This document shows positions 1 to 5,773 of a DNA stretch of 8,857 bases, in pieces. The stretch is from JBCBWG01 sp039186015 (GTDB lineage: Bacteria > Pseudomonadota > Alphaproteobacteria > Rhizobiales > Hyphomicrobiaceae), in contig JBCDAH010000165.1 in the NCBI GenBank assembly GCA_039186015.1, positions 1-8,857 on the forward strand. The letters run 5' to 3'. The notes under the pieces are model-generated. The model was not told where the DNA came from and made no database searches. It worked only from the letters and a program-made list of their open reading frames with translations. Position numbers and translations under genes: made by a program. The number at the start of each line of letters is the position of its first letter. The stretch's first letter is position 1.

Positions 1-1533
1 CTCGGCGGCGGCGTGTTCACCAACGACGGTATCATGTCCCCCGGTGGTGCGAACAACATCCAAACAACAGACATCGTGGGTGACCTCACCCAAAACGAAA
101 CGGGCGTCTATGAGGTCGACATTGACTTCGCAACCGGCGAATCAGACCTGATCAATGTCAGCGGTACAGCTTACTTGGCTGGTGCCGCAGATACATTGGA
201 TGTTGATTTCAACATCGTCGCACTGAACAACGGCCGCCAAGAACAGTTTGTGATCCTCACCGCAGATGAAGTCGTGGACAACGGTATCATCGGCCAGGGC
301 GCTTTGTTCGACCAAGCAAACGGCAACGTCGTATTGTTGGTGGATCTACTGGTTGATGAAGACAAAGATGAAGTCACCATCGACGTTCTGCTCGACTTCA
401 CGGCACCGGGCAACGACTTGACGCCGAACCAGCAGAACCTGGCGGAACATCTCAACCTGATCGTCGATAACGGCGTTGGGGGAATGGAGAACGTGCTTCT
501 CGCCTTGATCAACGAGGCGGGGAACGATATCGACGTCTTGCTAGATGCGTACGACCAGATGTTGCCCGAGATCTTCCTCAACGGCGACACAGCAACACTA
601 TTCTCGTCCGAAGAGTTCACCAACGATCTGTTCGGGTGTGGTGCGCACAGCAAGCGAGCTGAGTACTATGGGACTGCGAACGGGGGCGGCAGAGGAAGCG
701 AGACGGTTGGTTGCCTCTGGGTTCGTCCGAAGGGTCGTTTCTTGGACTTTGACGGCGGGGATGACAACGTCGGGTTTGAAGACACGACAGTAGGTGTGTC
801 GGCCGGCATTCAGTTCCAGTTTGCTCCAAACTTCTACGCTAATATTGCTGGATCGTACGAGCGCGGAGACACGAGCAGCGACGCCGGCGCCGACAGCGAG
901 AGCGATCGTTTCCAAGGCGGTATCTCCGTTCAGTACAAATTCGGTCCGTGGGTGTTCGGAACGGCGTTCTCCGGCGGTATTGCAAGCTACGAGACGGAAC
1001 GATCAGTTGCCTTCGGTAGTTTTGCCGAGGTTGCTGAATCGGAGCATGACGTCACATTCTTCACGACCCAGCTTCGGGCATCGTACCTCGCTCAGTACGG
1101 GTCGTTCTATGCCAAGCCAGCAGTCGACATCCGGCTAACGTACCTGGATCGTGATGACATCGTTGAGAGCGGTGGCAACGATATCAACCTGAAGGTTAAG
1201 GGCGACAACGACACGTTCGTGAGTGTGTCACCGTCTATTGAGCTTGGCTCTCAATACTCGGCTTGGTCACGCACGCTGCGTCCGTTCTTCAAAGCTGGTC
1301 TGACGTTCTTTGCTAACAACGAACACGCGGCTAATTCTGAGTTCCTGGAACAGCCGGAAGGTATCGGCACGTTTACAACAACGACCGAGTTCTCAAGCGT
1401 GTTTGCTGATATCGAAACTGGTGTAATCGTGTTTGATAACAGTGGGTCTAATCTATCGATCGGCTATAAGGGCCGGCTGTCTGAAGACACGCAACAACAC
1501 GGCGCGTATCTGAAAGGCGCGCTAAAGTTCTAA
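1..1533 (+). CDS. Autotransporter (type V secretion), C-terminal part; 5' end outside window
   Basis: The frame is open to the left edge, so this is the last 510 residues of a longer protein; a GTG at 13 is in frame but is unlikely to be the real start. The first ~100 visible residues carry passenger-style motifs (NDGIMSPGG, then alternating hydrophobic and Asp/Asn-rich strands) as seen near the end of beta-helix autotransporter passengers. A linker region with two cysteines (C213 and C238 of the visible part) precedes about 270 residues of alternating amphipathic strands rich in aromatic and Gly residues, ending GAYLKGALKF with the terminal Phe typical of outer-membrane barrels. That matches the autotransporter beta-domain family. 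By family knowledge the barrel sits in the outer membrane and exports or displays the passenger; the passenger's function cannot be read here. It is followed by terminator-like hairpins, so it probably ends its transcript. Family call is confident; passenger role unknown. Confidence 0.9.
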   Translation, partial: LGGGVFTNDGIMSPGGANNIQTTDIVGDLTQNETGVYEVDIDFATGESDLINVSGTAYLAGAADTLDVDFNIVALNNGRQEQFVILTADEVVDNGIIGQGALFDQANGNVVLLVDLLVDEDKDEVTIDVLLDFTAPGNDLTPNQQNLAEHLNLIVDNGVGGMENVLLALINEAGNDIDVLLDAYDQMLPEIFLNGDTATLFSSEEFTNDLFGCGAHSKRAEYYGTANGGGRGSETVGCLWVRPKGRFLDFDGGDDNVGFEDTTVGVSAGIQFQFAPNFYANIAGSYERGDTSSDAGADSESDRFQGGISVQYKFGPWVFGTAFSGGIASYETERSVAFGSFAEVAESEHDVTFFTTQLRASYLAQYGSFYAKPAVDIRLTYLDRDDIVESGGNDINLKVKGDNDTFVSVSPSIELGSQYSAWSRTLRPFFKAGLTFFANNEHAANSEFLEQPEGIGTFTTTTEFSSVFADIETGVIVFDNSGSNLSIGYKGRLSEDTQQHGAYLKGALKF

Positions 1534-1544
1534 GCGGTGTGATT

Positions 1545-1582
1545 TTGACGGCAGTAACCGAGGGAATCCCGACTGTCGTCAA
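1545..1582 (+). repeat. Inverted repeat (hairpin) just after autotransporter stop
   Basis: TTGACGGCAGT (1545-1555) pairs with ACTGTCGTCAA (1572-1582): an 11-bp stem with one G-T(U) wobble and a 16-nt loop, starting 11 nt after the stop codon. No T-run follows directly. It may protect the mRNA 3' end or act together with the next hairpin in termination. Confidence 0.6.
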
Positions 1583-1583
1583 T

Positions 1584-1630
1584 CCCCGCCGTCGTTTGGT
1601 GTGATGGCCGGCGGCGGCGGGGTTCTCTTT
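1584..1630 (+). terminator. Probable Rho-independent terminator of the autotransporter gene
   Basis: CCCCGCCG (1584-1591) pairs perfectly with CGGCGGGG (1615-1622) and is followed by TTCTCTTT (1623-1630). The GC-only stem and the T-rich tail fit an intrinsic terminator. The loop is long (23 nt) and the T-tract is broken by two Cs, so efficiency is uncertain. Confidence 0.55.
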
Positions 1631-2014
1631 CGGTAGCGGTGGAGCCGGCTCTCTGCCGCTACTAACACGATTATCAAGAGAGCGACCGTCGAAACTTCTA
1701 ATTGACGCCTCTTCCCGGCGGGCCTCGATGCAGACGGATTTCTCGACGCCGTGTGTTATTCATGAACGTCCACCATACCTTATAGCATCAAGCGGTTGTT
1801 GGGGGCCGATCGGTGGCGAGCTTCAACTTATATGTTTATCCACATTTCACGTGATGGCGGTGCAACATTTTTAATTAACTCGGCGCAATACGCATGAAAC
1901 TGTGCTCAACGGCATAGCACATCACTCACGCGCCGATTATACACCGGATAAACACGATCAGTCTTAACATTTGGAAACGTCAAATTCTAGGTTTGAGGCA
2001 AAACTTAGGGGATC
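1631..2014. other. Intergenic region with no gene seen; upstream region of the IalB-like gene
   Basis: About 380 bp with no credible coding frame on either strand. It becomes AT-richer toward the right (for example TTTTTAATTAACT near 1870), consistent with a promoter region for the gene at 2015, but I could not pick a convincing -35/-10 pair. No tRNA, repeat array or insertion-sequence end was recognised. Confidence 0.5.
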
Positions 2015-2557
2015 ATGCCAGTGCTTTATAAGTCTCCAAGCGCAATGCGCACATTGATGTCTGTTGTTGCGGCATCAATAATATCAGCGACGTTTGCGGA
2101 TGCATCCATTGCCCAGACCAAGACGGCGGCTGCAGCCGCGGCCAAACCAGCCGCGCGTTCCGGATGGCGTGTTCAGTGCAACGATGCCGGAGGTGGCATT
2201 CAGTGTCGGATGGTGCAGGCGATCACTATGCGCCGTACAAAGAAGCGCCTTGTGACGGCTTCAATTCAGCGCAACAAGGACGGCAAGGGCGCGGCCGTTC
2301 TTTATCAGTTGCCGCATGGGCTATTCTTGCCGGACGGCCTTCAAGTATCAATCGATAAGGGTCGCGCGAAGGCGCTTCCGATTCAAACTTGCGACCGCCG
2401 CGGATGTTACGCTGGCGCACCGTTGGCGGCGGCCGATTTAACCAATATGCGCAAGGGAAAGGCGATTTCCCTAACATTCAAAAACCTCACAAAAAAGAAT
2501 ATTGTAATCAATCTCCCGCTCAACGGCTTCGGACCCGCATACGACAAGCTGAAGTAG
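2015..2557 (+). CDS. Invasion-associated locus B (IalB) family periplasmic protein
   Basis: This 180-residue protein has an N-terminal export signal: a basic start, a hydrophobic stretch MSVVAASIISATFA, and a likely cleavage site near residue 34 (ASIAQ/TK). An Ala/Lys-rich linker follows. The mature part shows the IalB pattern: a W-x-V-x-C opening (GWRVQCND), a second Cys-Arg-Met (IQCRM), a LPHGLFLPDGLQVSIDKG segment, a CDRRGC cysteine pair, and the closing LNGFGPAYDKL. Four cysteines are visible and probably form disulfides. The family is named for a Bartonella invasion locus but is widespread in alphaproteobacteria, including non-pathogens; its biochemical role is not settled, and I infer only a secreted or periplasmic location. 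The start at 2015 has AGGGG just upstream with very short (3-nt) spacing; ATG 2045 (MRTLMSVV) is an alternative that keeps the signal peptide but lacks a clear Shine-Dalgarno. Confidence 0.85.
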   Translation: MPVLYKSPSAMRTLMSVVAASIISATFADASIAQTKTAAAAAAKPAARSGWRVQCNDAGGGIQCRMVQAITMRRTKKRLVTASIQRNKDGKGAAVLYQLPHGLFLPDGLQVSIDKGRAKALPIQTCDRRGCYAGAPLAAADLTNMRKGKAISLTFKNLTKKNIVINLPLNGFGPAYDKLK

Positions 2558-2600
2558 TGATATGCTTCCCGGACGCTGATCTGCGAGGCTTAGAGAAATG

Positions 2601-2631
2601 CTCGTTGAACCGAACTCGGTGGTTCATCGAG
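2601..2631. repeat. Inverted repeat downstream of the IalB-like gene
   Basis: CTCGTTGAACC (2601-2611) and GGTTCATCGAG (2621-2631) form an 11-bp stem with a single mismatch and a 9-nt loop. It lies 44 nt after the stop codon. There is no T-run, so it is not a standard intrinsic terminator; mRNA 3'-end stabilisation or Rho-assisted termination is possible. Confidence 0.45.
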
Positions 2632-2651
2632 TATAGGTGCAGGTGGTCGCG

Positions 2652-2667
2652 GTTCTTTCAAAAGAAC
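2652..2667. repeat. Short inverted repeat just before the IS remnant
   Basis: GTTCTTT (2652-2658) and AAAGAAC (2661-2667) are perfect inverted copies separated by CA. This short palindrome lies 18 nt left of the proposed IS left end. It could be a terminator piece or part of the insertion target; its function is unknown. Confidence 0.35.
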
Positions 2668-2731
2668 TCATAGAGACTCTTCTACTGAAGTGGTCCGACT
2701 CGATGCACGAATTTTTTCTGAGGAGGATCGG

Positions 2732-3009
2732 ATGTGGGCGATAGACACAAGACTTAACGGATCGTTGCCAAGCTGCAACAAGTCGATGTTCTGACGTCAC
2801 AAGGATCAGACGTTGCGAACGCCTTACGCTAGATCGGCGTAACGCATCACACGTACGGCAGGTGGCGCAAGAAGTTTGGGAAACTTCAGACGAGCTAGGT
2901 CAAGCGAATGAAGGATCTTGAGCAGGAAAACGCGCGGCTTCGCAAAGCAGTATCCGACCTGGCAGTGGATAAAATGATCTTGCAGGAAGTGGCGAGGGGA
3001 AACTGCTAA
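2732..3009 (+). pseudogene. IS3-family OrfA (helix-turn-helix transposase subunit), broken
   Basis: From 2758 the frame reads RIVAKLQQVDVLTSQGSDVA, then after an in-frame TAG it continues IGVTHHTYGRWRKKFGKLQT, another TAG, and VKRMKDLEQENARLRKAVSD followed by LAVDKMILQEVARGNC and TAA at 3007. This is the classic OrfA layout: an N-terminal helix-turn-helix for terminal-repeat binding and a C-terminal leucine-zipper-like coil (LEQENARLRKAV). The plausible start ATG 2732, with GAGGAGG upstream, is in a different frame from the conserved part, so at least one frameshift has occurred near 2735-2757. Two stops plus the frameshift make it a pseudogene. Confidence 0.8.
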
Positions 3010-3259
3010 GCCCTTCACGTCATGCTGAAAGCGTGCCTCCGACATGACAGAGTTGCTTTGAGCATGTCCGGCACGCGTTCTGCGTTTCTGAGCGCGGGTT
3101 GCACAAGGTGCTCGGCTTTGCCAGGACTGTTCGACACAGCGCAAGTGACTGCTTGGTCGGCATGACTTGGCTCGTCCGTCTGTCGATATCATTGCACTTG
3201 CCTGCGACTACAGCCGCTATGTCTGTCGCCGCCACATGATGACAATTGTTCCGACATGA
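3006..3259 (+). pseudogene. IS3-family OrfB (DDE transposase) N-terminal fragment, broken
   Basis: Starting at 3006, one nucleotide back relative to the OrfA frame, translation gives LSPSRHAESVPPT, a TGA, then QSCFEHVRHAFCVSERGLHK and VLGFARTVRHSAS. This is the start of an OrfB of the LSPARR...VSERRACRVLGQ.RST type. After a further frameshift, the frame at 3185 reads DIIALACDYSRYVCRRHMM, corresponding to the LA..YGRYGYRR segment ahead of the catalytic core. Two stops follow at 3257. The whole DDE catalytic core (normally about 200 more residues) is absent. The -1 relation at the OrfA/OrfB junction fits programmed frameshifting in this family, but the decay means it could also be chance. Confidence 0.75.
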
Positions 3260-3275
3260 TGAACCTCTAACTCAA

Positions 3276-3614
3276 GTGTCAATCAAGATCGTCGGCACGT
3301 TCTTCAAGACAGAGTTCGGTGTTGACCCGCAACCGCTCGACCTTTCCAAAGCCGAAAACGAGAGGATTTCCGATCAGTTCGATCCAGCGTGGCTGGCGGT
3401 GCTTCTGGCTCTGCCGGGCGCGATCAACGCCTTTGTCGATCTGATGAAACGCGCCCAGCTTGTGCGGCGTACGGACGCCATGTTGCAGGAATTGAAGCGC
3501 GTGCTTGACGGTCGCCGTGGGATTTTTCGCGTTGGGGAGAAGAAGACGCTTTCAGTTGAGGACACGTCAGCCAAACAGCTGATTGAAGCGATTGAGTCCG
3601 AGATCGAAAAATAA
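3276..3614 (+). CDS. Small protein of unknown function next to the IS remnant, possibly 5'-truncated
   Basis: This is a 112-residue protein from GTG 3276; TTG 3246 would add ten residues, and neither start has a good Shine-Dalgarno. The frame is closed by TGA at 3240. Visible parts are a short N-terminal strand and loop (SIKIVGTFFKTEFGVDPQPL), then a hydrophobic helical segment around residues 39-61 (WLAVLLALPGAINAFVDLMK), then a basic helix (LQELKRVLDGRR), a strand pair RGIFRVGEKKTLSVED, and a final helix (AKQLIEAIE). The hydrophobic-helix, strand-pair, closing-helix order loosely recalls small effector-associated accessory proteins of bacterial conflict systems, but I see no diagnostic motif and claim no function. 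It lies immediately after the decayed orfB, so its promoter or N-terminus may have been lost. It converges with the next gene (10-nt gap, no terminator seen). Confidence 0.55.
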   Translation: MSIKIVGTFFKTEFGVDPQPLDLSKAENERISDQFDPAWLAVLLALPGAINAFVDLMKRAQLVRRTDAMLQELKRVLDGRRGIFRVGEKKTLSVEDTSAKQLIEAIESEIEK

Positions 3615-3624
3615 AGGGCGCGCA

Positions 3625-3843
3625 TCAAAGCGATAGCTTCTGCGGAAACACCCCTCTTTGCAGGGCGGTCTCTGCGGCATTGCGCGTATCCCAATAGCAA
3701 GCGCTTTCACGCGTGAAGGGTAGGCCGTCTTCATCCAGGGTGCCGATGTAATATCCGGCTGCACTTTTCAGGATCTGCAGCGGTGCGTTTTCATTTCCGA
3801 ATTTCTTGGCCAGGACACCAGTTCTCTCAATCCGTGTTTCCAT
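3625..3843 (-). CDS. Hypothetical 72-residue protein divergent from the mobilization genes
   Basis: The frame could start further upstream, but ATG 3843 is preceded by a strong GGGAGGAAG Shine-Dalgarno at good spacing, and the residues upstream of it look like noncoding translation. The 72-residue product begins METRIERTGVLAKKFGNE and contains AAGYYIGTLDEDGLPFTRES, a strand-rich stretch followed by CYWDTRNAAETALQRG and an amphipathic end. It has no signal peptide or membrane segment, so it is probably a cytosolic small alpha/beta protein. I do not recognise a named family. Its start faces the mobC-relaxase pair across a 170-bp region, suggesting a link to the mobile element (for example regulation or element maintenance), but that is inference from position only. 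Confidence 0.65.
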   Translation of the reverse strand: METRIERTGVLAKKFGNENAPLQILKSAAGYYIGTLDEDGLPFTRESACYWDTRNAAETALQRGVFPQKLSL

Positions 3844-4013
3844 CTTTCTTCCTCCCTTGCTTTGGCGAGTATGCGCCTTTGCATTGCAGGTCGTGGGGGA
3901 AACATGCGGACGATCCGGAATGGTGGCCGCAACTCCGAATCCGCCGAGCCCAGCTTGAAAGTCGCTAGGGACTTTTGCCCAACTCTGATCAGCCGGCGCG
4001 TTAGGTTCGGAAC
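3844..4013. promoter_or_regulatory. Divergent intergenic region: promoters and candidate oriT
   Basis: This 170-bp gap separates the minus-strand 72-residue gene from the mobC-like gene. In many mobilizable elements the gap beside the relaxase operon holds oriT and the promoters. It contains a perfect short inverted repeat (3958-3975), near-repeats TCCGGAAT (3915) and TCCGAAT (3934), and GTTCGGAAC immediately before the mobC start. No known nic sequence (such as the IncP-type ATCCTG|C core) was found here, and no strong -35/-10 pair was identified, so the oriT assignment is by position only. Confidence 0.35.
3958..3975. repeat. Perfect inverted repeat AAAGTC-N6-GACTTT in the putative oriT region
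   Basis: AAAGTC (3958-3963) and GACTTT (3970-3975) flank a 6-nt spacer GCTAGG. Small inverted repeats beside nic are typical relaxase or accessory-protein recognition sites, and this one lies 38 nt upstream of the mobC start. It could equally be an operator for a ribbon-helix-helix regulator. Six-base arms can arise by chance. Confidence 0.35.
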
Positions 4014-4400
4014 ATGCCATCCAAACCCCCGCGCACCGATATGTCCAAGGCAGCCCGCAGACCCGCGCCGCTCTCATTGCGTTTGAGCGAGAAGGAACGC
4101 GCAGACCTCAAAGCGCTAGCTGGAGAGCAGAATCTTCACGCCTACATTCGCGCGTGTCTCTTGGCCGCAAACGACAACGCCCCTGCCAACGACAAAGAGG
4201 ATCGTAGGCAGCTGGCTCAGATCCTCGCAAAGCTCGGCCAGGGTGAGATGGCCGCAAACCTGCGCGCTCTTGCTGATGCTGCCAAGAGCGGTTCGCTTGT
4301 TATGGACGAAGCGACTAGCGAGGCCATCCAGCACGCCTGCGCCGACATCGCTGAGATCAAAACCCTCTTAATGCGAGGATTGAGGATCAAAGAGCGTTGA
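4014..4400 (+). CDS. MobC-like relaxosome accessory protein
   Basis: This 128-residue protein has an N-terminal ribbon-helix-helix-like segment: strand APLSLRLS (18-25), helix EKERADLKALAGEQ (26-39), and second helix LHAYIRACLLA (41-51). A MobC-type helical C-terminus follows (LAQILAKLGQGEMAANLRAL, then EAIQHACADIAEIKTLLMRG). By family knowledge MobC proteins bind oriT DNA and help the relaxase reach the nick site, often also regulating their own operon; here it should act in the cytoplasm with the relaxase. The start at 4014 has TTAGG eight bases upstream; ATG 4041 (MSKAARRPAP) is a possible internal start with no clear ribosome site. Its TGA overlaps the TTG start of the relaxase by 3 nt (TTGA), a strong sign of co-translation. 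No truncation is seen. Confidence 0.8.
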   Translation: MPSKPPRTDMSKAARRPAPLSLRLSEKERADLKALAGEQNLHAYIRACLLAANDNAPANDKEDRRQLAQILAKLGQGEMAANLRALADAAKSGSLVMDEATSEAIQHACADIAEIKTLLMRGLRIKER

Positions 4401-4407
4401 TCCTCAA
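4380..4407 (+). promoter_or_regulatory. Perfect 11-bp hairpin masking the relaxase ribosome site and TTG start
   Basis: TTGAGGATCAA (4380-4390) and TTGATCCTCAA (4397-4407) are perfect reverse complements with a 6-nt loop AGAGCG. The left arm contains GAGGA, the best Shine-Dalgarno for the relaxase; the right arm begins with the TTG start codon and overlaps the mobC stop TGA (4398-4400). In mRNA this would hide the relaxase initiation site until ribosomes finishing mobC open it. A second GAGGAT copy at 4375-4380 sits just before the stem. Alternative reading: a DNA operator for the MobC-like protein. Confidence 0.6.
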
Positions 4408-5773
4408 AGCTTCACAACGGGGCGGCGGCAAGCAGCTGGCTGTGCACTTGCTGCGGGCCGACGAGAATGAGCATGTCAGCGTGCATGAGTTGCGTGGCTT
4501 CATGTCCGATGATCTGACCGGTGCGCTCAAGGAGGCCCATGCGGTGAGCCGCGGCACGAAATGCAAACAGTTCCTGTTTTCCGTCTCGCTCAATCCTCCG
4601 CAGGATAAACACGTCGCCGTTGAGACCTTTGAGACCGCCATCACCCGTATCGAAGAGAAAAACGGTCTGAGCGGTCACCCGCGGGCAGTTGTCTTCCATG
4701 AAAAGGAAGGGCGTCGTCATGCCCATGCGGTCTGGTCGCGCGTAGATGCCGAGACCATGACGGCAAAGAACCTGCCGTACTTCAAGACCAAGCTGTGGGA
4801 TCTCTCTCGCGAGATTTATCTCGAACAGGGTTGGCAACTGCCCAAAGGTTTGATGAATTCCGCCGCCCGTGATCCGCGGAGTTTTACGTTAGCGGACTGG
4901 CAGCTGGCCAAGCGCGAAGGCGTACATGCCCATGATCTCAAGACAATGATGGCGGAGTGCTGGGCGACCTCCGACAGTCGCAACGCGTTTGCGCAAGCGT
5001 TGTCCGAACGCGGCATGGTGCTGGCGAAAGGTGATCGGCGCGGACATGTCGCGGTCACGCACGAAGGCAATGTCCTTTCGGTCGCACGGTATGCCGGAAA
5101 GACAACGAAAGAGATCCGCGCTCGATTGGGCGATGCCCATGATCTCCCTGGCGTGGTGGACGCCAAGGAAAAGCTGGCGACGCAAATGAGCGACGCCGTG
5201 CGGCGGCATATCCAGGACGCCAAGGCCAAACATCAAACCCGCATGGCGCCACTCGACAAACAGCGTCGGGCCATGACCGAGGCTCACAGAGCGGAACGTG
5301 CGAAACTGGCCGACAAACAACGCACGCGTTGGCTGTCTGAAACGACGGACCGCGCTGCTCGTTTTCCTCGAGGGTTCTCCGGACTGTGGTCCCGCTTCAC
5401 GGGCGACTACGCGCGTATTCGGGCGCAGAACGAACACGACGCCTACACAGGCTTGCAACGAGACCGGCTCCAGCGCCAACGCTTGATCGATGCCCAACTC
5501 GATGAGCGTCGCAAATTGCAGGCGGACATCGAAGCCGCCCGGCGGGAGCATGCGACGCTGCTCCTGAAACTGCGCGGTGACAGAAACCGCTATGAGACCC
5601 TTCAGAAGGACGCGCAGCACAATCTCAAAACCACTTTCAAGGAGAGCCGGGACCGGACGAAACGGCGCGTTTCCGAGACCTATCGGGAACGTCTCAACGC
5701 CGTGCAACCGAGCCGGCCAATTCGGCCGCGTTCCCGTAGTCCGAGATCCCGCGATCATGATCGAGAACGCTAA
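4397..5773 (+). CDS. Relaxase / mobilization nuclease (MOB relaxase with HxxxxxxHxH motif)
   Basis: The 458-residue relaxase would nick oriT and, by the usual relaxase mechanism, remain bound to the DNA for transfer. The N-terminal nuclease domain (about 1-150) opens MILKASQRGGGKQLAVHLL, then CKQFLFSVSLNPP (56-68) and the metal-binding three-histidine motif VVFHEKEGRRHAHAVWSRVD (H101, H108, H110), matching the relaxase/mobilisation nuclease family. Residues from about 250 on are charged and helical, probably coiled coil, with an Arg/Ser-rich tail (RPRSRSPRSRDHDRER). The start is TTG 4397, overlapping the mobC stop; the conserved MILK opening supports it, and GAGGA lies ten bases upstream inside a hairpin. 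Unusually, there is no tyrosine before Y128, so the classical N-terminal nicking tyrosine of MOBP relaxases is missing here or located elsewhere (Y128 and Y140 are candidates). Its end overlaps the convergent gene by 4 nt. Confidence 0.88.
   Translation: MILKASQRGGGKQLAVHLLRADENEHVSVHELRGFMSDDLTGALKEAHAVSRGTKCKQFLFSVSLNPPQDKHVAVETFETAITRIEEKNGLSGHPRAVVFHEKEGRRHAHAVWSRVDAETMTAKNLPYFKTKLWDLSREIYLEQGWQLPKGLMNSAARDPRSFTLADWQLAKREGVHAHDLKTMMAECWATSDSRNAFAQALSERGMVLAKGDRRGHVAVTHEGNVLSVARYAGKTTKEIRARLGDAHDLPGVVDAKEKLATQMSDAVRRHIQDAKAKHQTRMAPLDKQRRAMTEAHRAERAKLADKQRTRWLSETTDRAARFPRGFSGLWSRFTGDYARIRAQNEHDAYTGLQRDRLQRQRLIDAQLDERRKLQADIEAARREHATLLLKLRGDRNRYETLQKDAQHNLKTTFKESRDRTKRRVSETYRERLNAVQPSRPIRPRSRSPRSRDHDRER

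Larger units (their letters stand above)
2686..3259 (+). mobile_element. Degenerate IS3-family insertion sequence, right part missing
   Basis: Decayed orfA and orfB transposase reading frames lie in the order and spacing of an IS3-family element. The proposed left end is TGAAGTGGTCCGACT at 2686, resembling the TGA-starting terminal repeats of such elements; it is followed by an AT-rich stretch and a GAGGAGG ribosome site before ATG 2732. Only about the first third of orfB remains; homology fades near 3240-3259 and no matching right terminal repeat was found. I therefore read this as an old insertion that was truncated on the right, probably by deletion into the neighbouring sequence. It cannot make an active transposase on its own. 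Confidence 0.75.

Noticed and set aside
2824..3235. Minus-strand frames across 2824-3235
   Set aside because: The plus strand here carries recognisable, though broken, IS3 transposase sequence; the minus frames are its shadows.
3768..3781. ATCCTG on the minus strand as an IncP-type nic site
   Set aside because: It is inside the coding region of the 72-residue gene, is followed by A rather than C, and has no flanking inverted repeat; a six-base match is expected by chance.
3625..4077. Longer 150-residue version of the 72-residue minus gene
   Set aside because: The strong GGGAGGAAG site directly before ATG 3843 decides the start, and the extension would run through the putative oriT region into mobC.
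4889..5758. Long minus-strand open frame (289 codons) opposite the relaxase
   Set aside because: It is antisense to a clear relaxase with conserved motifs; the translation shows no domain, and such long shadows are common in GC-rich genes.
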